Made by a program: the position numbers and the translations under genes
From: Chrysomallon squamiferum
Lineage: Eukaryota; Mollusca; Gastropoda; Neomphalida; Peltospiridae
Assembly: GCA_012295275.1 (NCBI GenBank)
Contig: CM022671.1
Location: 22,977,822-23,017,821 of the forward strand
Reading direction: 5' to 3'
Length of the DNA stretch: 40,000 nt
Part shown: positions 11,101-22,277 of the stretch, piece after piece
Numbering within the stretch: position 1 is the first letter of the stretch
Layout: each line of letters opens with the position of its first letter
The notes under the pieces: model-generated
Database searches by the model: none
Told to the model about the DNA's origin: nothing
The model's input: only the letters and a program-made list of their open reading frames with translations

Positions 11101-12835
11101 ACGATAAAAATATCCAAATATATATTTTTTTACTTTTCTCTTACAATTAATTTAAATGTATTGCAGAACACTTTACATATTGTTGACTTCAAATGTTAAA
11201 AGACCTTAACAAAGAAACAAATAAATAAGCAAGCACAGATAATATTCTCATATATGTATGAGAGAGATATACCAGTATATATGTATTTTTATTACTTTTT
11301 TGTTTTGTTTATTGTGTTAAAATTATCTGATAGGTGTTAGAAGTTAAAGCTGGACAGAGAACTGGTGCTGATAATTTCATGTCATGTCTCAGGAAAACAC
11401 TAGCAGATTATTACAAGGAGAAACCTGTTGCCCTTGGTGGAACTTTCCTGGTGGAGGCTGGAAAAGCAAGACTCCATGTTATGGTTTGTTCCATCTTAAT
11501 TAAAAGAAGTGAAAAAAAAGTGTTTTGAAGATCTACTGTAACAAATACTCCTATGACATTGTGACGCTAAAAGGAAAATAACAAAGTAAATGATAAACCT
11601 GACTGTCCTTTTCATTGTTGTTGTGCTGTATTCTGATAGGTACAAAAAAAAAAAAAAAATGTATGGTTCTTTCTTAATTTAAAAAAAAGGAAATTTTTGT
11701 AGACATGTTGTAGACAATATTCTTGTGATATTGACATACTAGATGAACATTTTCAAAATAAATGACAAGCTTTTCATTGGTGGTTGTCCAAAATTTAGAC
11801 TTGCATTTTCATGAATTGTTAGGTCTTCACTGGGTGAATTAATTGAATGTGAATTGGATTACAGTGGGAAATACTATTAAGAATTAACATATTTATGGTT
11901 TATTTTTTGATATTTGAAGAACCTGAATTACTTGATTAACAATAAATGTAGTTCAAGTTATTCCTTTATCACAGTGTAATTCTACATGCAGTAGTGAAAT
12001 CAGTTGTTTTCTCAGCAACAATAATAAATAGAATTAATACATAAATAATTAAAATAAGCTCATAATACAATGTTTTTATTTTGATGATGATGATGATGAT
12101 GATTATAATAATAATTAAATTTGTTTGGTTTTGCATTTAGCCTGACTTCTCAAAAATTCCATTAAAAAGTGATGAAGATGTTGACAACTGGCTCAAATTC
12201 TATGAAATGGATGCTCCTTTAGTGTGTGTTGGTGAATTGGTGTCACATGATCCTGTAAGTACTCACTGTACCACTATACTCACAATACTAAAATAAAATA
12301 AAAATAGTATCTTTATGGTTTACTGAATTTTCTTCTGTAAGTCTGTTGGTTTATTTCACATACCAACCAGAGGTTCATGAATTGCAAACTAAATTCAAAG
12401 AGTGATTTCTGTTTTCAGATTTCTCCATTATGCTTGAAAAAAGAAAAGAATAAAAACACATAATAAATCTGTTCCTCAAAAAAAAAAAAAAAAAAACCCC
12501 ATACTTTAAAAACCACACGTTTAATACTTACTAGTTGTTAATATTAAAACTGAGATATAAATAAATAAATATTCACATAGTCATTCACTTGATTTTCTTT
12601 TTAATTTATTTAATTTCATTTGTTTCAGGGGTTCAAGCTAAGAGTGGAACACTTCCACTGTTTCAGCAAGCATGGCCAGGGAGGACATTACCACTACGAC
12701 ACTACTCCAAATGAAGTGAAATATCTCGGCTACTTTTCATTAGCAGAGACAATCTACAGAATTGATGAACCCAAGGAAGATATCACCTATGGTGGTGATG
12801 ACCATGATAATGCTGGCTCCAAACAGAATCACTGA
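8123..12835 (+). CDS. C11orf54-like: C11orf54/PTD012-like ester hydrolase (DUF1907), copy B, complete
   Basis: Nine exons join in frame to 329 codons plus stop: 8123-8198, 8503-8601, 9077-9150, 9605-9706, 10315-10395, 10848-10934, 11334-11483, 12141-12254 and 12629-12835. Introns 1 and 2 are phase 1, the rest phase 0, and every border is GT/AG. The human protein is about 315 residues, so the length fits with a slightly longer N-terminus. The ATG at 8123 precedes a basic leader and then MHVPPMEEI, matching the family's N-terminal helix. Conserved blocks in order are VSVVECPDLTKEP (about residues 42-54), GICGK and YLLPL (59-76), GAFMIGAGAG, GGTF, and HFHCFSKHGQGGHYH. The expected zinc ligands are His269, His271 and His281. 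Known family role: zinc-dependent ester hydrolase of soluble cell compartments, physiological substrate uncertain. Exon 1 is shortest and least conserved, so the start is less certain than the body. Confidence 0.92.
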
Positions 12836-13794
12836 AATCATTTTTATTTCGTCTTTTTTATTAAGATAAAGTTCATTATCAAGTGCTAATGCATATTAAA
12901 CAGACTTTATTTTGACTTTTAATATATATTCTTATTGGTTGAGACTCAACTGCAAAATCTTGTCATCAGAATATTTGACCACTGTCACAAGTTGTTCATA
13001 TTTTTGTCCTCAGATGGGTGATACTGATGCCAGTAAGATTTATCTTCAGTGTTTTGTTGATTTTTTATGTTTTTGCTGTTGAGGGAATGAACCTAAGGAA
13101 TATATAATCGTATATCTCTCTCGAAAAAGTGCTTAAGTAATTATAACTGATTTTAAATAACTCGAAAATACACATTTTTTAAACATATACAGGTATATAT
13201 ATATACTAGATTTTTTTTTACACCATATATATTTTCTTTTTTTTTGTTAAATCTTACATATTATGACATATCAATTTATAAATAATTACATACATAATTA
13301 GCTACAAAAAAAAAAAATTATTTTGTTCTAGCCCTTTTTTTTGTTAAATTTGCATTTTTTTGGGTGAATATTTGTTTTCATAATAATCTAAAAAAAAAAA
13401 ATCAAATATTTAGTTTTAAAGTTAATTAATATATAATTTATATACAAATGATTTACAATATAGTGACTGTATATTAATTAATATACAAAAATATAAACCA
13501 ATTTAGTATATGTTTCATTTATGTACCAATTATTTAAAATTTAAATGCATATATATTTTAGATAAAATATTTTCTGTTATTGAACATGTAATTATGTAAT
13601 TCAAATTATATATGCAATTATTTAGTTTTTAAAATTTATACATTTAATTACATATATTCTGAGATATATATGGGAGGAACAAAATTAATTTAAAATCTTT
13701 TTTTAAATGTTATTGGCACTGCCATTGAAATAATAGATCTTTTAATACAACAAATTAATTTTATTTTATTATTTATTTGTTTATTAATAATTGT

Positions 13795-13825
<31 letters not shown>

Positions 13826-13990
13826 GTTTATTAATAATTGGAATATCAATTGTGTTACTTCATTTGATGACTGGTGCAATAATAATTATTCAAAATAAAA
13901 TAAAATTATTTTTACAGATTTTAAAACTAATATTGTCTTTTATTTATGATTTTGATAGTTCATATGATATTTCAAATATTAAAATTATTT
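12836..13990 (+). other. 3' UTR and downstream flank of copy B
   Basis: This is the counterpart of 3585-4700. The AATAAA present in A near 4058 is replaced here by a plain A-run near 13,306-13,317; a later AATAAA near 13,889 remains. ATTT/ATTA simple sequence occupies about 13,760-13,835. No coding capacity is seen. Confidence 0.5.
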
Positions 13991-15658
13991 TTAGAAAGAA
14001 ATTGTTAGTTTAAAAACATAAGTTTTGGGGAATATTTACTTATATTAGCCAGTGCCTGTTTTCTCCTAACTTTGGGAATAATAATATAAGAGAAACTGAT
14101 ATATCTGATGAGAAGAGTCTGTGAGGTGGTAGCAGCAAAATTCTTCATCCACATATTAAGAAAAAAAAAAAAATAAAAATAGATATATAAAAGCATATAT
14201 TTGACTCCTAATAACAGTCAAAATTTATTGTTATTCCTCTGACAAAGATGTACAATAGTTTCTTTTTTTTTTTTTTAATCAATACTATTTGGAGAGAATT
14301 TGGTGACAAAAGTTTGAAACTATTAAAATTAAAATATTTATGTCCTACGTAAATAAAGAAAAAAATTATTTTATAAAAAAATAAAAAACCAACGGTATCT
14401 TTATATATATATATATATGTCCAAGACAAGGGGGAATTCATTATAGCAGATTACTTCATCATAAAACGTGTTATCACATTCTAGTAAAACGCCCATCCTT
14501 AATAACCATGTCAGTAGAATATTTCCTTAGAGCCACGTGAAACTCTTAGTTCGATTGTATAGAGATGACATGAACGACTGTTTGACAAAACACACATTTC
14601 ATGAACGTTCTTAATATAATTAATTGTACAGACCACAGTGTTTTCATGTTTCAGGTTAAGTAGTTCAGTTTTAGAAAAGTAAATACCGTAATCACGAATT
14701 TGCTATTATTGTATCAATGCCCATCCCAGCGACGATATAACCTGATTTTTGAAATCGTAGAAATTATAATTATTATATACACAATCTTAGCACCCCATTT
14801 TTATTTTCTTGAAATAGAGATGTTTTTTATTTCAATAGATAATATACGTGCGATCTCAAATAAAGTGGACATCACCTTTCTTTTTCTTCTCTTATAAACT
14901 TTCTGAAAAAAAAAAAAGGTTTAAAAAGTACAAAATACACAAATATACCCCAAATCTCTGCTTTGCGCCTTAAACCCTGGTTAATTCATAAACCGACGTT
15001 ATAGTCATGATAGACGTGTTAGAAAAGCGGACTGGTAATGTCAGGCGCACGAAATGTAACGTTAAATGCTTTGTTTGTTTTTATTTCGTGATTCGCGCAC
15101 CAAGTTGTTGTATCATCACATTACGGCAGTGTGACTGGCCACGTGCGCAGCAGTTTGTGTAAATTCAGTCTCGTTCTAGTGTTGTTTCAGCCATTAGTAA
15201 CAGTCTATCACCTGCTTTGAATTAACCTCATTTACAAAATACAGTTTGACTGTTGTTTTATCATTTGACTGTTGTATTAAAAATATAAAATAAAGTTATG
15301 GATAATGATGGCTATGACACAAAATTATAATATGTCGTAATTATACCTTGGCATTCACATATATATAAGCTCATACGAACGTGTACAAATAAGATAAATA
15401 CAGATACCGGACCAATTATCCGGACTCCTTGGGGCAAGAGGCATTCCGGATTTCTGGATTTTCCGGTTTACTGGTACCAAGGCATCTAAATATATAAATA
15501 ATTAGGCATAAACGTTTTAAAAATAAAAACATAAAGAACTGACGATACACAACTGTGACGACTCGACGCGTAAACAATACGGCGAGTGAACGAACGCCAC
15601 GCGGCTTGAAAGAGTAGTTCCGGTCTGGTGAGGTCAACACCCCCACGCGCTAACTATG
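13991..15658 (+). other. Intergenic flank, copy B counterpart of 4701-6396
   Basis: No gene is seen. It includes the conserved E-box segment (about 15,060-15,200) and the pogo-like relic (about 15,400-15,655). Colinearity with copy A ends right after GACTATG/AACTATG (A 6396, B 15,658). Confidence 0.6.
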
Positions 15659-16197
15659 AAAATATAATAAATAAATAAATATCAAAATAAACAGATAAAT
15701 AAATTAATTAAAAAAGAAAAAAAAAAAAAAAAAAATAAATAAATAAATAAAAAAAAAATAAAAATAAAAATAATAGTAATAAAAAATAAATATAGAAAAT
15801 AAAATTAAAATAAATAAATTAATTAAATTATGCTTACGAAATAAAATGTTATCTGGTTTTATTTTCTTCATTCGTACTTCTGATCCAAGTAGTATAAATA
15901 TTTTAAGCCTATCCAATCACAATTCGGTCTTAATCGTACTTATTACGGCTGTGTACTATGAAATACCATAACCATAAAAATATCTGTATCCAATTACAAA
16001 CCTTTATCGCCACTAAAAAAAAAAAAAAGTAAGTAAATAAATGAACAAATTTATATATTAAAAATAAAAGATATTAGAAATTACACAGAAAGTTATAAAA
16101 TATTAATAATGACAATATTCCAACAGTCGCATGCTTTACACAGGTTAATGAACGACACAGCTTAACAATATAGATTTCAACCTAAAAAAAACAAAAA

Positions 16198-16198
<1 letters not shown>

Positions 16199-16273
<75 letters not shown>

Positions 16274-16286
16274 AATAATAATAATA
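16199..16286 (+). repeat. (ACA)n/(AAT)n microsatellite
   Basis: About 70 bases of CAA repeats interrupted once, running into ATA repeats. Minus-strand Val/Cys homopolymer frames over it are artefacts. Confidence 0.95.
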
Positions 16287-16926
16287 AAACAGCTTCCTCC
16301 CAAAATATAACACAAAAGGAAAAAACAACAACATAACAACAACGACAGCACTCATTATTAGTATAAGATCAGAACAGCATTTCTGGAATGCAGGTAAAAA
16401 TAAAATAATTTCAAAATGTCCGACATTATCCAGCTGGAAGCTAATGCGGCTCGTTTTGTCTGTTCGCTGGTTCCGATTGTGTGACAAACACATAACATCA
16501 CTTAAATCTATTTGGAGAATTACTATTGCGCATTGTTGCATACAGTTTTAGCGAATAAATATTATTAAAAACAGTTTTCAGCCGCAGGAGAAAATACAAT
16601 AGAAAACAAATGTTGCGATTAACACGAGAGGAGAAACGGAGTTAGAGACATTTTTCAAAAAGTTCAGTTTGGTGCAAAATGATTTATGTTTTCTGTCGCT
16701 TTGTTGTGTTTATCGACACGTTTAATAAGATTAGTTTTATATTCAGTTTTTATTAATATCGGATTAATAAACACTTCAACGTAAATAGTAGTAATATTAA
16801 AGAAAAGGAATATCAAAAATTGAATTTGGGATCATTTATTTATTTTATTAATTTTTTTTTATCAAAACTAAAATGATAATAATAATTACGATTATAGCAA
16901 CAACTACAACAGCACAAATAACAAAA
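16286..16926 (+). other. Non-coding spacer upstream of the BTB pseudogene
   Basis: I see no gene. The part from about 16,380 to 16,740 has near-average complexity, unlike its flanks, but no frame with recognisable protein features. Confidence 0.4.
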
Positions 16927-16928
16927 AC

Positions 16929-16972
<44 letters not shown>

Positions 16973-16983
16973 TAATAATAATC
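16927..16983 (+). repeat. (AAT)n microsatellite
   Basis: An almost perfect AAT trinucleotide run of about 55 bases, followed by other A-rich tracts (AAAAC repeats near 17,080-17,100 and AAC repeats near 17,195-17,233). Confidence 0.95.
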
Positions 16984-17328
16984 TAAGTAATTTGTTTCCT
17001 TCATAAATAATGATTCTTTTTTTTTTTTTTTTTTGCCTTTTTACTTTTAAAAATAAAGAAGAAGAAGAATATTTCATTCAAAACAAAACAAAACAAAACA
17101 TTAAAATTTTTTAACTTCAAACAAAGAAGAAGTACTGATTTTTACGTGTACTGAGAAAAGGATATATTTTCGAAATAAAAAAAATATTAAACAAATAAAC
17201 AAACAAACAAACAACAACAACAACAACAACAATCATGTAACTTGAGCAAAGAAAAACGAGAGAAAAAATTACATTTTCACCGTTTCTGAAACCGAAAGAA
17301 AGAAACGTCGGATATATCAGCTTCTGCA

Positions 17329-18024
17329 ATGTTTGACGAAAAAGATTCTAAAAGTGATGTTGTTTTTGTCGTTGAAGATCGCAAGATATATTAACAAGAC
17401 GGTATTGTCTTACGCATCACCAGTATTTGCTAGGATGTTTAACGGAGAATTCGAAGAGAAATCAAAGAGCGAAATTCCACTTCCGGGGAAAACGTACGAA
17501 CAATTCATGGCGTTTCTAAAGTGTTTGCACCCTAACACACTGGCGGACATTACCTCAGAAAATATCGACGACATCCTTCCTCTGGCAGACGAATATCAAG
17601 TTGATCATCTAAAAAAAAATGCAAATCATTCATGATGAGCCGTCTAGAGAAGTGTTGTGAAAAAAATAACTTGCAAAATCGGGAGCTCGTTACGTACATG
17701 ATGTTAGCGGAAAAATTTAACTTTGAACCGGCTCTGCAAAAGTGCATAGAGAGAGCAGGTTACAGACAACGTCGCAATTTAGAAGAATATGACGATTACA
17801 AGAAGATAGGAGATAAAATCAAATTCGAACTTATTTCTCGTCGACTTTCTCTCATTGGACGCCCACCTAGTAAAGTCTGGAGTTGTATAGTGGATCTATG
17901 CAGAATCTTAGAGAATCAAAGAGATGACACATGCCGGAACTGCAATTTTCTCAGTTCAACCATAGACAGATATGCAGACTTCATAAATGAGCTTGAAAAA
18001 GCTTTAGAAGAAGACCGGTATTGA
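17329..18024 (+). pseudogene. Intronless BTB/POZ-domain gene with two frameshifts
   Basis: The ATG at 17,329 opens a BTB start (SDVVFVVEDRKIY) that hits TAA at 17,392. The domain continues in the next frame from about 17,390 with NKTVLSYASPVFARMFNGEF, IPLPGKTYEQFMAFLKCLHP and ILPLADEYQVDHL, until TGA at 17,633. A shift at an A9 run (17,611-17,619) moves the frame again, and it then stays open to 18,024. That part includes LVTYMMLAEKFNFEPALQKC, a BACK-like helical segment, and a C-terminal CRNC and coiled-coil-like tail. BTB domains mediate dimerisation and often recruit Cullin-3 ligases; such short BTB proteins are commonly expanded in invertebrates. There are no introns over about 700 bp, suggesting a retrocopy or an intronless family. 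The second shift could be a homopolymer sequencing error; the first is not at a homopolymer. It lies in the copy B-specific block. Confidence 0.75.
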
Positions 18025-19448
18025 TGATACAATTTCGTATTATCTAAATCAGTCTGAACATGTTTTAATGTAATCTATATATGATGATGACTCTTTCAGT
18101 GTTGTATCAGGACTGATGACGTTTTATTATATTTTAATTAAGACTGATGACTTTTTACCATAATCTAAATAGTGCTTGTAACATTTATAATTTAAACAAA
18201 CCGCTTAGTTTTAATTAAGTTGTACGTTGTGAAAATCTACGTGGCACTAGAAAAGGAACAATCTATTTTCGAAGAGATCTCAAAAGGACAAGAAGAATCA
18301 TCCTTTGAACTATATCGAAGAACTGCACTGGCTGTCTTCATCAGAAAATGAATAATAAAAATTTCTATGCAGAAAAGAGCTTGTTGTGAAAGGATCTAGA
18401 CAGCAATGTGATGAGCAGAGTTTTGCTGAGGTACTTTATTAGACTTTATTGACAGTTTAACCTCCTTAGTACATACACTCACTTGTAATATAGTATCCAT
18501 TATAACGTTTCATTCATTTGACGTAGCATATGCCAGATTTGCTGATTGTAACTGATCATGTAACTAATTTAAAAAAAAAAAAAAAAATTGTATTTGTTTG
18601 CTTGTTTTTCTACGAGTGTATTAATAAAGGTTTTTAGATTAAAAGAAATGTTGAGATTAATATTAATACAGTAATGATGATGATGATTTTTCAGTGGTTT
18701 TAGTGATACAAACCATACTGAATGAAAGCCAGTTATCTTCTCTCTCGATCATAAAAAAAAAAAAAAAAAAAAAAGAAAAAGAAAAAGGAAAAGAACCGGA
18801 AAACTTTAAGTACCTTATCCGTTTTGTTATCCATAACTAAGTAAATTAGTTTCTTTTTGATCAGTCAATATTTACATATTTTTCTTGGTAAGTTCAACCC
18901 ACGCTGTTACGAGCCTCATTGTTTTTCTAATTTGTTTAGTAAATATATTTACTGAGAATCAGTAACTGAGCACACATATTACTCATCAGAAGTGATCCAG
19001 TGCACGGAGTACAGACACCTTGTTACCTCGGTTACCAACATTGCTTGGCTTATGCAAGAAGGAAGTGAAATTGGAATGAACGGTTTTCTCCATGCAACAA
19101 TATTTCACTTTAAAATGTTCTAAAACGTTCTAATTCAGAAATCTGTTTGTTTCTCAGCCGTAGTTCCATTGTTTCCAAATACAAATTTAATAATGGCGTA
19201 TGCTCACATTCAATAAACGACCGAAATTTGTTGTACTAAAATAAAGACCAGTAATACCGACAATACATTTCGTTTGTTAGTTTATTTCACATTACATTTA
19301 ACCTAGTTCTCATTTCATTGGTTTACTTAACACACCTCTCATATGCTATGTTATTTTTCACATCTATCTATCTGTCTCTCTGTCTGTGTGTCTGTTTGTC
19401 TATCTATATTTATATTTATATATAACCAAAATCTCATCAAATATAGTA
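18025..19448 (+). other. Downstream sequence of BTB pseudogene, no gene seen
   Basis: AT-rich, with A-runs at about 18,571-18,587 and 18,751-18,774. No recognisable frame or RNA gene was found. An AATAA(A)-type signal near 18,349 could belong to the pseudogene's former transcript. Confidence 0.4.
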
Positions 19449-19500
<52 letters not shown>

Positions 19501-19555
19501 TAATAATAATGATGACGATGATGATGATAATAGTAATAATAGTAATAATAAATAA
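19449..19555 (+). repeat. (AAT)n microsatellite
   Basis: A long AAT run followed by GATGAC/GATGAT variants and AAT/AGT units. Confidence 0.95.
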
Positions 19556-20013
19556 GTAAATAAATTAATTTATTAATTTTTTTTTTTTAAAATCCCCTTT
19601 AACTATTTATGGGGGTGTGTCCGGATCCGGGATTTGCTTCAAAGTAGTAGTTGGCAGTTAGGTGAATCGTTGCGCTTTCTAGCGTAGCATCAAAGATATT
19701 AATTGAGAAACAAAAAAGTGTAAGTAAACCGTATGTCGAGAATAAAACAATCCATCACTTGAAAAAAAAAAAAAAAAAAAAAAAAAAGAAAGAAAAAAAA
19801 AAAGAAGAAGAAGAAGAAAAAATTTAGAATGGATCTCAAAAAAATCCTGCACAAATCACCAGTTCTTTTATATTTCTTTCTTATTATTTTATTTTTTTTT
19901 TTTAAGGCTCGGATTCTGTAACCTTTTTTTTATCATTTCCACCCTGCCATCCCCACCCTCCTCCTCCACCCATTTTCCTTCTGTCACTGGTGACTGTTAC
20001 ATCTACCTGGAAT

Positions 20014-20461
20014 CTGGCGAGGACGGTCTGACTTCGATGAAGAATTTTAATGGCACTTGTGAGTGATGTTCGATGTCTGCCAAATTTTTGCCTTAACTGA
20101 TTCGCATAGGTCTTTCCAGCATGCTAAGGTTTTCCGACAGCCAACGATCATCCGATAATGGTTATCCCGTGTGTCAGAGACTCGTAAATTTACTTCTACC
20201 ATCTGATTTGTTACGTGGCTTAACTCTTGAGTCAGCCTTGCTTGGATATACATGTATGTGGTTTTTTTTTTTTTTTTTTTTTTTTTTTTCTTTTGCTATT
20301 TAAATTTACTGACGGCAAAACGTTTGGTTGTTATGTATTTATAGTGGGTTTTATTTTGTTGTTGTTGATTTATTCTAGCTTGGCACAAATATACAGTGAA
20401 AAATAATTTACGCATATGTAGGATCCAGTTCAAAACAGATTAATTAGATACCTGTGAAAAG

Positions 20462-20464
<3 letters not shown>
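20014..20464 (+). other. Flank shared with copy A (6415-6744), plus 122 bp extra
   Basis: Homologous to 6415-6744. Bases 20,127-20,248 are absent from A, where the flanking CATGCTA and TACATG are joined directly. The extra segment lies within the longest stretch of higher-complexity sequence here. A 68-codon minus-strand frame spans the region, but it shows no family resemblance and is not called a gene. Confidence 0.6.

Positions 20465-20543
<79 letters not shown>
20465..20543 (+). repeat. (GA)n microsatellite, unit B
   Basis: GA dinucleotide run homologous in position to 6745-6822. Confidence 0.97.
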
Positions 20544-20545
<2 letters not shown>

Positions 20546-20884
20546 GTAATTCGTTTTAGTATACTGAATAAAAGGTACAAACGGTATTAATATGCTTCGC
20601 TTGTTTAATGGAGTTGCCCTGGTTCTTTTTTTTTTTGCTCAGTGTATGAGTTAAACAAACTGAAAATTTACGATGTCAGTGCGACTTGTGTGAATGAAAT
20701 TTTCTTTCTGTGTCTGTAAGCAAAGAGATGAAGTATTTGAAGTATTTAAAACTAATTAAATTTTGTAAACGAAAACAATGCATTAGGTATGGAAGTTAGA
20801 ATTATCACTTCTCAAATTAATTAAGTGGATATATAGTGTTATATGAAAAACAAAATATAATAAAATTAATGTTAAAATGGTTTA

Positions 20885-21440
20885 TTCCCGATTCTGGCAT
20901 TCCCGAATCTGGCAGTGAGATTATGACACATCTTAACTGGACACGCCAGTTGTTCCATTTCTGGCAGTTTATTGCTCACCCTTACTAATTGGTGTCCCGT
21001 CACCTTAATTGATGTGCTTTTGTTAAACAGTATTATGTCCACAATTTGAAAGCACATTCAGTCACATCAGACACGAAATTTCTTCCTTCGCAGCCATGAT
21101 CAAACATAACAAACATAATGACCATATAGTATTTATATAGGTAGTATTTCCTGTGTCCAAATTTTATGTTATAACATTAATTTCCTTGCAACATCTACTC
21201 TGGCAACCCTCTTCAAATATCTCTTAATTGACCTCGTTAACCCCACACGTCTAAATTGGTAATATTTCCTGTATTCATATTTTACTGATACAACATTAAT
21301 TTCATGTCTCCAAACATTAATTTTCTTGCAATCCCCGTGAGTCTAAATTGGCCTTAATTGGTCACGCCAGTTTTCCCATTTCTGGAAACGGATTAGAACA
21401 CCTCACCGCATACCTAATCTGGAGACTGCCAGTTTGGGAA
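20885..21440 (+). mobile_element. TA-flanked, 556-bp non-autonomous DNA-transposon-like insertion
   Basis: The segment is absent from the otherwise colinear copy A, which has a single TA at the matching place (7165-7166). In copy B it is bounded by TA at 20,883-20,884 and TA at 21,441-21,442. Its ends are imperfect inverted repeats: TTCCCGATTCTGGCA on the left, and TTCCCAAACTGGCAG read inward from the right. A TA target duplication is the hallmark of Tc1/mariner-type elements (established). Inside are direct repeats: ACGCCAGTT...TTTCTGG occurs at about 20,944 and 21,363, and an ACATTAATTT...TTGCAA block at about 21,170-21,195 and 21,290-21,335. There is no transposase frame, so it would be a MITE-like passenger. 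Four mismatches lie just outside the left end. Confidence 0.65.
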
Positions 21441-21495
21441 TACAATAAAAAATTAAAAAATTAAGACTAATCCATATAAGGAAGACTAATCCATA

Positions 21496-21506
21496 TTATT
21501 ATTATT

Positions 21507-21548
<42 letters not shown>

Positions 21549-21607
21549 GCTATTATTATTGCTTTTGTTATTACTTTTATTAGTGCTGATCTTATTGTTG
21601 TTGTTGT

Positions 21608-21640
<33 letters not shown>

Positions 21641-21646
21641 TACTAT

Positions 21647-21681
<35 letters not shown>

Positions 21682-21785
21682 TTATTATTATTTTATTATT
21701 ATTATTGCTGTTGTTGTTGCTGATTTTCTAATTATTGTTGACGATAATGATGTTGTTTTGTCTTGTTGTTCTTATTATTATCATT
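21496..21785 (+). repeat. Compound TTG/ATT/TAC microsatellite, unit B
   Basis: Counterpart of 7226-7565, with different repeat numbers: a much shorter middle ATT tract and an expanded TAC run. Homology to unit A ends at its right edge. Confidence 0.95.
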
Positions 21786-22277
21786 ATTATATCCATATAA
21801 ACCATGACTAAAAGCGTATCAAAAATAAAATGAGACAATGAATATGCCCAGTTAATTACAGCTGGGAGAAATCGTCCATATCAAAACAATACGAAATATG
21901 CAGTATACAGTATTAAAATAAAAACTATGCAGATACGTATTAAAATTAACTTCTCACAATCATAAAACCAGTGAATATTAACCAAGTGAGTTATCGCTGT
22001 TGATGAGAATATGAACCAGTCGTTTAATAAACCAATTGAAACGTGCTTATGTCCACTTAGATTTCAAGTACGTCTGAGTTAAACAGATAATTCGGGAGTT
22101 GTCTTGTCAAGTATTCGTGATAGAGTGTTTGTCAGACAGAAGAGGACCTGCAGTAGTACCTCTCTAGCGACATCAGCTCTTGCATCTACGTCCTTAGACA
22201 GTTCTCCGACGACCAGCATACCAACATCTACACATCCTCAGAAGGAAAGGGCGCAGTTCTGTTAGTCGTACCATTTT
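21786..22277 (+). other. Single-copy sequence beyond the duplication, no gene called
   Basis: The first sequence to the right that has no counterpart in unit A. The part from about 22,140 to 22,262 is less AT-rich and could be an eroded coding or repeat fragment, but every frame I followed is short and unrecognisable. Confidence 0.35.

Larger units (their letters stand above)
15659..20013 (+). other. 4.35-kb block present only in copy B
   Basis: Between AACTATG (ends 15,658) and CTGGCGAGGACGG (starts 20,014) copy B has about 4.35 kb. Copy A has only 18 AT-rich bases there (6397-6414). The block begins with A/T homopolymer-like sequence (15,659-15,830) and carries ACA and AAT microsatellites, the BTB pseudogene (17,329-18,024) and poly-A tracts. 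No clear inverted ends or target duplication were found, so insertion in B and deletion in A are both possible. Confidence 0.8.
9261..21785 (+). repeat. Large direct duplication, unit B (visible homologous part)
   Basis: This is the partner of 1-7565 in the same orientation. It is longer because of blocks at 15,659-20,013 (about 4.35 kb), 20,127-20,248 (122 bp) and 20,885-21,440 (556 bp) that A lacks. Homology with A stops around 21,785 within ATT-rich simple sequence. The equivalent of 7566-9260 for copy A would lie to the left of the window. Confidence 0.92.

Noticed and set aside
16182-16541. 119-codon minus-strand frame with Cys/Val runs
   Set aside because: The C-terminal half is the ACA/AAT microsatellite read backwards; the rest has no recognisable motif.
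17333-17635. BTB fragment starting at a TTG and read as a complete small protein, with the following frame as a second gene
   Set aside because: The true ATG-led start of the domain is in another frame at 17,329, and the domain's continuation crosses both frame breaks, so a single broken gene fits better than two overlapping genes.
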